From JAMXLO01 sp963794185 (GTDB taxonomy: Bacteria; Pseudomonadota; Alphaproteobacteria; Acetobacterales; Acetobacteraceae), in contig CAWCDM010000045.1 in assembly GCA_963794185.1 (NCBI GenBank), positions 43,759 to 107,758 of the forward strand: a stretch of DNA of 64,000 nt, written 5' to 3'. Below the pieces are notes generated by a model. That model saw only the letters and a list, made by a program, of their open reading frames with translations. It was not told the origin of the DNA and ran no database searches. Positions 57,237 through 64,000 of this stretch are shown here, piece by piece. Every line of letters begins with the position of its first letter. The first letter of the stretch is position 1. The position numbers and the translations under genes are program-made.

Positions 57237-58019
57237 CCACGCTGGCGATCGAGCATCTGAGCAAGACCTACGCCGACGGCACCGAGGCGCTGCGCGACAT
57301 GCACATCGTGGCGCACAGCGGCGATATCGTCGCCATCCTCGGCGGCTCCGGCTGCGGCAAGACCACGCTGCTGCGCCTGACCGCCGGACTGGATCGGCCG
57401 AGCGCCGGCACCATCGCCATCGACGGGCAGCCGATCGAGGGCACGCATCCCGCGATCAGCGCGGTGTTCCAGGAGCCGCGCCTGCTGCCGTGGTTGACGG
57501 TCGGCCGCAACATCGCGTTCGGCGGACGCCGCATTGCCAGGCCCGAACGTCAGCGCCGCGTCGGCGATCTGCTGGAGCGCATCGGCCTGGCGGGCTATGG
57601 CGCGCGCTGGCCCAAGGACCTGTCCGGCGGCCAGCAACAGCGCGTTGCGATCGCGCGCGCGCTGATCGGGCGTCCCGAGATCCTGCTGCTGGACGAGCCG
57701 TTCTCCGCGCTGGACGGCTTCACGCGTGGCAGCCTGCATGAGCTGCTGCTGGTACCTGTGGCAGGAACTGCGGCCGACGATCCTAATCGTCACGCATGAC
57801 GTGGACGAGGCGGTGTTTCTGGCCGACCGCGTCGTGCTGATGCGGCCGCGTCCCGGGCGGGTGCACGAGACATTGACGATCGGGCTGCCACGTCCGCGGA
57901 ACAGGCTGGCCGCGGAGTACGACATCACGCGGCGCAACGTGCTGCGCGGGATCGACCGGTCGCTGGCGGCGGACCGGACGACAGGGTCAGGGTTTGGGGC
58001 GGTGTCTCCGTGGGTGTGA
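57233..58019 (+). CDS. ABC transporter ATPase (SsuB/TauB type), frameshifted
   Basis: The start GTG 57233 overlaps the permease stop (GTGA). Walker A: ILGGSGCGKTTLLRLTAGLD; Q-loop: ISAVFQEPRLLPWLTVGRNI; signature LSGGQQQRVAIARALIG; Walker B ILLLDEPFSALD. One extra base near 57745, after HELLL, shifts the frame; it resumes as WYLWQELRPTILIVTHDVDE with the switch histidine, and ends at 58019. About 260 residues when joined. It energises the preceding permease and binding protein. Confidence 0.93.
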
Positions 58020-58044
58020 TGGCGAGGCCAGGCGACGTCAAATG

Positions 58045-58982
58045 TCAGACCCGATCGAGCGCACGCCGGATACACCTCGCCAGGTCGCCGCGACGGTAGG
58101 GCTTCAGCAGCACCGGCACGTCGGGGCGGTCCGTGCCGGGGCGGTGAACATTTGCGTAGCCCGACGTGACCACAGCCTTCAGCCCGCCCCTCACGCGGCG
58201 TGCCTTGCTGATCAGATCGAAGCCGTTCATCCCGCCCGGCATGACGACATCGCTGAACAGCAGATCGATCTGTCCTTCCCGTCGGATGATCTTCATGGCG
58301 GTGGGTCCATCTGCTGCCGTGAGCACGCGATAGCCCAGGTCGCTGATCGTGGTGACCGCGAGCTCCAGCACTTCGGGATTGTCTTCGACCACCAGGACCG
58401 TTTCGCTCCCGGTCGGCGGCGGCTTGGCTGCCGTATCGGCGCCGTCGCCTGTCGCCTTCACCTGATCGCAGCGAGGCAGATACAGGCGAAACGTCGTGCC
58501 GACGCCAGGTTTCGATTCGATCGTGACATGTCCGTCCGACTGCCTGATGAAGCCATAGACCTGGCTGAGGCCGAGGCCGGTTGCCTTGCCCACCTCCGCA
58601 GGCGCGTGACGTTCCAGGTCTGGCGGCCGATCTGCTCCGCATCCGCGCCGAGTTCGCGGGGCAGCATGTCGAACAGCGGCTGCTTGAGCGAGAAGACGAA
58701 GACGGCGGTTTCGCTCGCACTGAAGCCTTGGGTGGCACGGGCGCGGGAGAAATCCTCGAGCAGCTCCCGCATGGTGGTCCATTCCGCGCCGGTGATATCG
58801 TCGAACCGGCCGACCATGGCGCCCCTGTGGAGTTAATCGAGGAACTGCCGTGCGGGATCGGCAGTGGCAGCCTCGGCTCCGGTGTCGCGCGACCGTTCGT
58901 CCCGCCTCTGAGCGGCCTGCCAATCTTTCAGCAGGGCCTGCTGATGCTCTCCGACGAGTTCGGCGATCACTGTGTCAGCCAT
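58045..58982 (-). pseudogene. Decayed RsbRD-type sensor kinase with receiver domain
   Basis: The gene starts ADTVIAELVGEHQQALLKDW and continues in frame, after a TAA stop at 58833-58835, with GAEWTTMRELLEDFSRARAT and AVFVFSLKQPLFDMLPREL, the RsbRD N-terminal domain. Near 58605 it jumps, with a frame change, directly to the last HATPase box (GLGLSQVYGFIRQSDGHVTI), so the HisKA and most of the ATPase are gone. A complete receiver follows (TVLVVEDNPEVLELAVTTIS, LLFSDVVMPGGMNG, LLKPYRRGDL). A nonsense codon plus a large deletion mark real decay rather than a sequencing slip. Confidence 0.8.
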
Positions 58983-59183
58983 GCAATTCTCACCTTCCTG
59001 AAACGGGGCATCGAGTGCAAAACGGTTCCGACAGAATTGTGGCGACACCGCGAATTCGAGAAGCGCACGTTATCGAAGTGTGCGGCGGCTGCCAATCGAC
59101 GGCTGACCGCGTCATCACGCGAACTTGCGTATCCCGGCGCGCAGACTTAGCTTCGCTTCCGAAGCAGGCTTGGGAAACCGCCC

Positions 59184-59580
59184 GTGAGCGATGAGACCCG
59201 GGCCCCGCCAGGCCCGACATCAGGCAAGGGCACATCGCCCTCGTCGAGGACGACAAAGCGTTCGGCGCGGCCATAGGCCAGGTGCTGCGACGCGCCGGCT
59301 TCGACGTCTCGCTGGCAACCGAGTTCCGCACAGCCCTCGAGGTTCTTGAAGCCGATCGCCCGGTCGACCTGCTGCTGACCGACATCGTGATGCCTGGCAG
59401 CGTCAACGGCATCGCGCTGTCGCGCATGGCCGCCTGCGCCGGCGCGATCTGAAGGTGGTCTACCTGACCGGCTATAATGTCCCCGGTGTCGAGACGAAGG
59501 CCTCCGGCCCGATCCTGAGGAAGCCGATCGACGATGCCCTTCTGATCAGCGAAATCGAACGGATCCTGGCGACGCCTTAG
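59184..59580 (+). pseudogene. Response-regulator receiver domain, frame broken twice
   Basis: The core HIALVEDDKAFGAAIGQVLR, VDLLLTDIVMPGSVNGIALS and, in the next frame, RRRDLKVVYLTGYNVPG and PILRKPIDDALLISEIERIL form a complete receiver (acidic pair, phospho-aspartate, threonine, lysine). The frame changes near 59430. The only plausible starts (GTG 59184, with SDETRAPPGP) join after a further shift near 59220. It is divergent from the decayed RsbRD kinase and was probably its partner. Confidence 0.7.
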
Positions 59581-59834
59581 GGCCTGCCGCGGAGCAACTG
59601 CGTCAGTTGCGACCGGCCTTCCGTCCTTGCGGCGCCCGATCCGATCAATTCGCGGCAGGCGCCTGCCACGTAGCCTCGCAGCGACCACTGCATGTCGCAA
59701 AGAACGGCGCACACAGGCCGGGTATGTCCCGACCGACGCCGGCCAGCCCAGCTTGACTTGTCCGCGGCCGTCCCGGCACGCTTCCGCAAGATACGATGGC
59801 CATAAAGGCCGCAACTCAACGGGTGGAGATGCCG

Positions 59835-60854
59835 ATGCAGCGCAACGGGCTGTCGCGCAGACACGTGGTGACGGGGGCGGCCGGTCTCGGCGCCGCGACC
59901 ATTCTGCGCTGGCCGGCAAACGCCGCCGAATTCAACTACAAGCTCGGCTCATCGTCGCCGATGGAGCACCCCGCGATGGCGCGCCAGCAGGAGGCGGCCA
60001 ACAAGATCAAGCAGGACAGCAGCGGCCGCCTCGAGATCACCATCTATCCCAACAGCGTCCTCGGCGGCGACACGGCGATGGTCGCCCAGGCGATCTCGGG
60101 TGCCATGGAGATGTACAACCTGCCAGTCGATCTGCTGGCGCCACGCAATCCGGTCTGCGGCTTAGCCGGCGTCGGCTTTGCCTTCCCCGACTACGCCCAT
60201 GTCTGGGCGGCCATGGACGGCGAGTTCGGCGACATGCTGCGCGCCGCGGCGGAACAGATCGGCCTCTACTGCGTGCCGAAGGGCTATGACCACGGCTTCC
60301 GCCAGATCACCACGCGGACCAAGCCGATCACCAGCCCCGACGATCTGCGCGGCTTCAAGATTCGCCTCCCGGTCGCGCCCTATCTGATCTCGCTGTTCCG
60401 CCATCTCGGCGCATCGCCGACCGCGATCAACTTCAACGAAGTCTACAGCGCCCTGCAGACAGGTATCGTGGACGGCCAGGAGAATCCCCTCGTGCTGATC
60501 GATACCGCCAAGCTGTACAAGGTACAGAAATTCTGCAGTCTGACCAACCACGTCTGGTCCGGATTCCATACCTCGTTCAACGTGGCAGCGTGGAAGAAGC
60601 TGCCGCCCGATCTGCAGGAGATCTGCCACCGCAACTTCACCACCGTTGCGATCGCGCAGCGTGACGACTTCGTCGCGATGACCACGACCGAGCAGCAGAA
60701 CCTGACCGCCAGGGGACTCGCCTTCAACTCTCCCGACACCAAGCCGTTTCGCGACCTGCTGAGCAAGAGCGGCTTCTACCCCGACATGAAGAAGGCCGCA
60801 GGCGACAAGGCCTGGGCGCTGCTTGAGAAGTACGTCGGCCCGCTCACGTCATGA
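59835..60854 (+). CDS. TRAP transporter solute-binding protein (DctP family)
   Basis: A 339-residue periplasmic protein with a twin-arginine signal (GLSRRHVVTGAAGLGAATIL, cleavage after NAA). DctP pattern: KLGSSSPMEHPAMARQQEAA, LEITIYPNSVLGGDTAMVAQ, the conserved arginine region FKIRLPVAPYLISLFRHLGA and INFNEVYSALQTGIVDGQEN. It binds C4-dicarboxylates or related acids. ATG 59835 has GGTGGAG six bases upstream. The 254-bp gap before it shows no clear gene. Confidence 0.92.
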   Translation: MQRNGLSRRHVVTGAAGLGAATILRWPANAAEFNYKLGSSSPMEHPAMARQQEAANKIKQDSSGRLEITIYPNSVLGGDTAMVAQAISGAMEMYNLPVDLLAPRNPVCGLAGVGFAFPDYAHVWAAMDGEFGDMLRAAAEQIGLYCVPKGYDHGFRQITTRTKPITSPDDLRGFKIRLPVAPYLISLFRHLGASPTAINFNEVYSALQTGIVDGQENPLVLIDTAKLYKVQKFCSLTNHVWSGFHTSFNVAAWKKLPPDLQEICHRNFTTVAIAQRDDFVAMTTTEQQNLTARGLAFNSPDTKPFRDLLSKSGFYPDMKKAAGDKAWALLEKYVGPLTS

Positions 60855-62743
60855 GTCTCGACGCGCCGGAGCTGGCCTCCGGGATCATCCAATCTGACGC
60901 CCCCGGCTCGGTCGGGCTGCGTCGGTGCGCCTTCCTGCTCGATCAGACGATCGGCGTGACTTGCGAGGCGGTCGGCGCGGCGCTCGTGCTGGCCGAGGTC
61001 GCCATCCTGTTTGCCGGCGTTGTCTCGCGCTACGTGTTCGACAGCCCGATCTTCTGGACCGACGAACTCGCCAACTTTCTGTTCCTCTGGCTGTCGATGC
61101 TGGGGATGGTGGTCGCGCTGCGCCGTGACGGGCACATGCGGCTCACCACGCTGGCCAACTGGGTGCCGGCGCACATCGCGCGCTGGTTCGCCGCGGTCGC
61201 CGCGCTGGTGGTGATCGCCTTCGTACTGGAGGTCCTGCTGCCGGCGGCGGAGTATCTCGATCAGCAGCGTTTCGTCGAGCTGATCTCGCTGCAGATCTCC
61301 GACGGCTACCGCGTGGTTGCCATCCTGGTGGGCGGCGCGCTCGCCGCGATCATCGCACTGCTCCGGCTGCTCGAGACGACGACGTGGCGCAGCTTCGGCC
61401 TGGCACTGGTCACTGTCGGCGGCATCGCGGCGCTGCTGTGGGTCTGCCAGCCGGTGCTGCTCGCCATGGGGTTCGGCAGCCTGATCGTGTTCTTCGTGGT
61501 GATCGTCGCGGCCTGCGTCGGCATCGGCGTACCGATCGCCTTCGCCTTCGGCATTGCCACGATGTCGTATCTCGGGCTGACCAGCAGCATGCCGCTGTCC
61601 GTCTTGGTCAACCGGATGGACGAGGGCATGTCGAACCTGCTGCTGCTGTCGGTGCCGATGTTCGTCTTCCTCGGTCTGCTGATGGAGATGACCGGGATCG
61701 CACGGGTCATGGTGGCGTTCCTCGCCGCGCTGGTCGGGCATGTGCGCGGCGGGCTCTCCTATGTGCTGCTGGGCGCGATGTATCTGGTGTCGGGCATCTC
61801 CGGCTCGAAGGCAGCCGATATGGCGGCGGTGGCGCCCGTGCTGTTCCCCGAGATGCGCCGGCGTGGCGCGCATCCGGGCGAGCTTGCCGCGCTGCTGGCG
61901 AGTTCCAGCGCGATGTCGGAGACCATTCCGCCCAGCCTGGTGCTAATCACCATCGGCTCGGTCACCAACGTCTCGATCACGGCGCTGTTCACCGGAGGAT
62001 TGCTGCCTGCGGCGGTGGCAGCGGTGGCGCTCTTGGTGGTGAGCTGGTACCGCTCGCGCCATATCGACATCGGTGGCGGCGAGCGCGCGCCCGTGTCGCA
62101 GATCGTGCGCGCCCTGGTCATTGCGATCCCGGGCCTGACCCTGCCGTTCGTGATCCGCGCCGCGGTGATCGACGGCATCGCCACCGCGACCGAGGTCTCC
62201 ACCGTCGGCGTAGTATACACCGCGCTGCTCGGGTTGCTGGTGTACCGGGAATTCGACTGGCGGCGCATCTATCCGATCCTGGTCGATACCCTCTCGCTCA
62301 CCGGGGCGGTGATGTTCATCATCGGCGCCGCCACGGCGATGGCCTGGGCGTTGACCCAGTCGGGTTTTTCGCAGTGGCTGGTCGCCACGATGGCCGCCGT
62401 GCCGGGCGGCAAGGGTGGGTTCCTGGCCATCACCGCGATCGCCTTCGTCATCCTGGGCAGCGTGCTGGAGGGGATTCCGGCCATCGTGCTGTTCGGTCCG
62501 CTCCTGTTCCCGGTCGCCAAGGCGATGGGCGTGCACGAGGTGCACTATGCGATGCTGATCATCCTGGCGATGGGCATTGGGCTGTTCGCTCCTCCGTTTG
62601 GCGTGGGGTTCTATGGCGCCTGTGCGATCGGGCGGGTTTCGCCAGACGATGCGCTGGGGCGAATGTGGCCATATCTGGCGGCACTGGCCGTGGCACTGGC
62701 GATCGTCGTCGCGGTGCCGTGGCTGTCGATCGGGTTCTTGTAG
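60851..62743 (+). CDS. Fused TRAP transporter small and large permease (DctQM)
   Basis: A 630-residue membrane protein. Residues about 30-190 are the four-helix DctQ part (VVSRYVFDSPIFWTDELANF, a DctQ hallmark); residues about 200-630 are the DctM part (PMFVFLGLLMEMTGIARVMV, SGSKAADMAAVAPVLFPEMR, SSAMSETIPPSLVLITIGSV, GLFAPPFGVGFYGACAIGRV). It catalyses sodium- or proton-driven uptake with the DctP protein. Its ATG overlaps the DctP stop (ATGA). Confidence 0.94.
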   Translation: MSLDAPELASGIIQSDAPGSVGLRRCAFLLDQTIGVTCEAVGAALVLAEVAILFAGVVSRYVFDSPIFWTDELANFLFLWLSMLGMVVALRRDGHMRLTTLANWVPAHIARWFAAVAALVVIAFVLEVLLPAAEYLDQQRFVELISLQISDGYRVVAILVGGALAAIIALLRLLETTTWRSFGLALVTVGGIAALLWVCQPVLLAMGFGSLIVFFVVIVAACVGIGVPIAFAFGIATMSYLGLTSSMPLSVLVNRMDEGMSNLLLLSVPMFVFLGLLMEMTGIARVMVAFLAALVGHVRGGLSYVLLGAMYLVSGISGSKAADMAAVAPVLFPEMRRRGAHPGELAALLASSSAMSETIPPSLVLITIGSVTNVSITALFTGGLLPAAVAAVALLVVSWYRSRHIDIGGGERAPVSQIVRALVIAIPGLTLPFVIRAAVIDGIATATEVSTVGVVYTALLGLLVYREFDWRRIYPILVDTLSLTGAVMFIIGAATAMAWALTQSGFSQWLVATMAAVPGGKGGFLAITAIAFVILGSVLEGIPAIVLFGPLLFPVAKAMGVHEVHYAMLIILAMGIGLFAPPFGVGFYGACAIGRVSPDDALGRMWPYLAALAVALAIVVAVPWLSIGFL

Positions 62744-62781
62744 CCATAGCGTTTGTGCCATCTACTCGGATTGTCTTGTAA

Positions 62782-63537
62782 GTGACTGAATTGACATCAA
62801 ACATCGCAAAGATCCCCGAGCTGACCAGCGGCCACCTACTGCACGGACGGGTGCACTACGCCCAGCCGAGGCGGGGCTTCCGCAGCGGCATCGAGCCCGT
62901 GCTGTTGGCGGCCTCGGTTCCGGTCCGGTACGGCGAGACAGTACTCGAGGGCGGCGCCGGTGCCGGCGCGACGCTGCTCTGCCTTGCCGCCCGGATCGCG
63001 GACCTCCAGGCCGTGGGCGTTGAGCGGGAGCCCGGCCTTGTGTCACTGGCGCGGCGGAACGCGGCGGCGAACTGCTGGCCCGGGCTGGCGTTCATCGAGG
63101 CCGACATGGCTTGGCTGCCGGACATCGGCACGTTCGACCATGCGTGCGCCAATCCGCCCTATCATCCCGCTGCCGGTACCCCGTCGCCGGACCCTGCGCG
63201 CGAGGTGGCCAAACGCGGACCATCCGGTGTGTTGCAGGTCTGGGCTGCCGCTCTGGCGATGCGCCTCCGGCCGCGCGGGACACTCACCTTCATCCTGCCG
63301 GCCGCCCTGCTGCCGGCCTGCGCCGACGCGCTCGGATTTGCCGGCTGTCCCGCGACGGCAATGCTGCCGTTATGGCCGAAGGCCGGATGTCCGGCGAAGC
63401 TGGTGCTGGTGCGCGGCATGAAGGGCGGAAGGACACCATTCCGCGTCCTGCCCGGCCTCGTGCTGCATGACCCCAAGGGCGGCTTCACGCAGGAAGCCGA
63501 GGCCATCCTGCGACACGGCCAGTCACTTGCGCTTTAG
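62782..63537 (+). CDS. TrmN6/YfiC-like tRNA (adenine-N6) or related SAM methyltransferase
   Basis: A 251-residue class I methyltransferase. The opening HLLHGRVHYAQPRRGFRSGI, SAM-binding VLEGGAGAGATLLCLAARI and the catalytic CANPPYHP (NPPY) motif are characteristic of the tRNA1(Val) A37 N6-methyltransferase-like group. Methylation of tRNA is the family role; the target here is inferred. The start is GTG 62782. Its stop overlaps that of the convergent gene. Confidence 0.88.
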   Translation: MTELTSNIAKIPELTSGHLLHGRVHYAQPRRGFRSGIEPVLLAASVPVRYGETVLEGGAGAGATLLCLAARIADLQAVGVEREPGLVSLARRNAAANCWPGLAFIEADMAWLPDIGTFDHACANPPYHPAAGTPSPDPAREVAKRGPSGVLQVWAAALAMRLRPRGTLTFILPAALLPACADALGFAGCPATAMLPLWPKAGCPAKLVLVRGMKGGRTPFRVLPGLVLHDPKGGFTQEAEAILRHGQSLAL

Positions 63538-63839
63538 AGCGTATCTTCCTCGGTGTGCGGATGCCGCAGGTACCAGAGCCGCTCATGCGCGGCCACGAGG
63601 TTCTCCATGTTGCGCCGCCGCGTGCCGTCCGGCGTCAGCGGCCGCCGCGTCAGCATCATTTCGAGGACGTGGAGGAGTTGCTCGGCCACCTCGAAGTCGG
63701 CTTGGTCGCAAGCGTGGTGGAAGGCGATCAGGATCTTGTCGGATAGCCGGCGCGTGTAGCGCGGTGGCCCGTTCGACCCGCCCTCCCGGCCGGCGCCTTC
63801 GCCAACCTGGCCTGTCCTATCCTCTGCCGTCGTCCCCAT
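63534..63839 (-). CDS. Conserved-looking hypothetical helical protein
   Basis: A 101-residue protein: a flexible glycine-rich N-terminus (GQVGEGAGREGGSNGPP), then helices (RRLSDKILIAFHHACDQADF, EVAEQLLHVLEMMLTRRPL, ENLVAAHERLWYLRHP). I do not name a family; the helical part looks well structured. The stop codon overlaps the convergent methyltransferase stop at 63534-63537. The 160 bp after it to the window end show no gene. Confidence 0.65.
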   Translation of the reverse strand: MGTTAEDRTGQVGEGAGREGGSNGPPRYTRRLSDKILIAFHHACDQADFEVAEQLLHVLEMMLTRRPLTPDGTRRRNMENLVAAHERLWYLRHPHTEEDTL

Positions 63840-64000
63840 GATCTGCCATCCTGTCTCACGGCCGGCGCCGCACTCATCCCGTGACACGGCAAATGTGGCG
63901 CAGCCAAGCCCACTTGAACCGGCGGCCACCCCCGGCAATTGGTCCGTCCTATCAGCGTGCACCAGTTAATGTGGGTGTATCGTTATTGCAGCGCAAAACG

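Noticed and set aside
59581..59834. A minus-strand gene in the gap before the TRAP binding protein
   Set aside because: A frame exists but shows no ribosome-binding site or recognisable family sequence.

Overview
The window is GC-rich, gene-dense DNA from an alphaproteobacterium. Urease genes, many periplasmic solute-binding proteins for organic acids and oligopeptides, a CheB/CheR/PAS signalling block, an EcfG-type stress promoter (GGAAC-N16-CGTT) and G/C-rich palindromic repeats fit Rhodospirillales, perhaps Acetobacteraceae. That placement is inference, because there is no rRNA or other marker here. I saw no tRNA, rRNA or CRISPR array.

Layout. 1-3410: the end of a urease operon (ureC-ureE-ureF-ureG). 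3407-20196: mostly housekeeping and metabolism: a hydantoinase/carbamoylase-type amidase, an elongation factor G, NfeD plus an SPFH protein, small alpha/beta-barrel proteins (GYD, EthD, YciI), two flavin-dependent luciferase-like oxidoreductases, a PAP2 phosphatase with a possible Pho box, cysteine synthase, and an HxlR regulator divergent from an MFS gene that has lost its middle. 20222-21152: toxin-antitoxin debris, including an antitoxin broken by an 11-bp tandem duplication. 21382-29849: secD-secF, a coupled TctC-type binding protein, a PrpF-like isomerase, a lactonase, an aldolase and a peptide-type ABC binding protein. 29987-40749: glgX, a stress-type CsbD protein and a signalling cluster (hybrid kinase, CheB, CheR-PAS, receiver, GAF/HisKA_2 kinase). 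41982-48817: an accessory island with an HNH nuclease, an IlvD/Edd dehydratase, Uma2, HicAB, a VapBC-like pair and a TIR-formylglycine-generating-enzyme-like fusion. 48937-64000: a GMC oxidoreductase, an esterase, a transaminase, a polyprenyl synthase, a complete SsuABC/TauABC-like ABC importer, a decayed RsbRD-kinase-receiver gene, a TRAP transporter and a TrmN6-like methyltransferase.

Three themes cut across these regions. First, about fifteen single-base frame breaks hit otherwise well-conserved genes, including secF. This looks more like base-calling or assembly indels than mass gene decay, so most broken genes are given as single entries with the break position. Second, G/C-rich palindromic elements recur. 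Two of them lie inside the 5' coding part of operon genes (ureF and an ABC permease), in frame and apparently translated. Third, gene-tail fragments at 45593-45774 and 47226-47383 show that an ilvD-uma2-TIR/FGE block was tandemly duplicated and that toxin-antitoxin genes now occupy the second copy.
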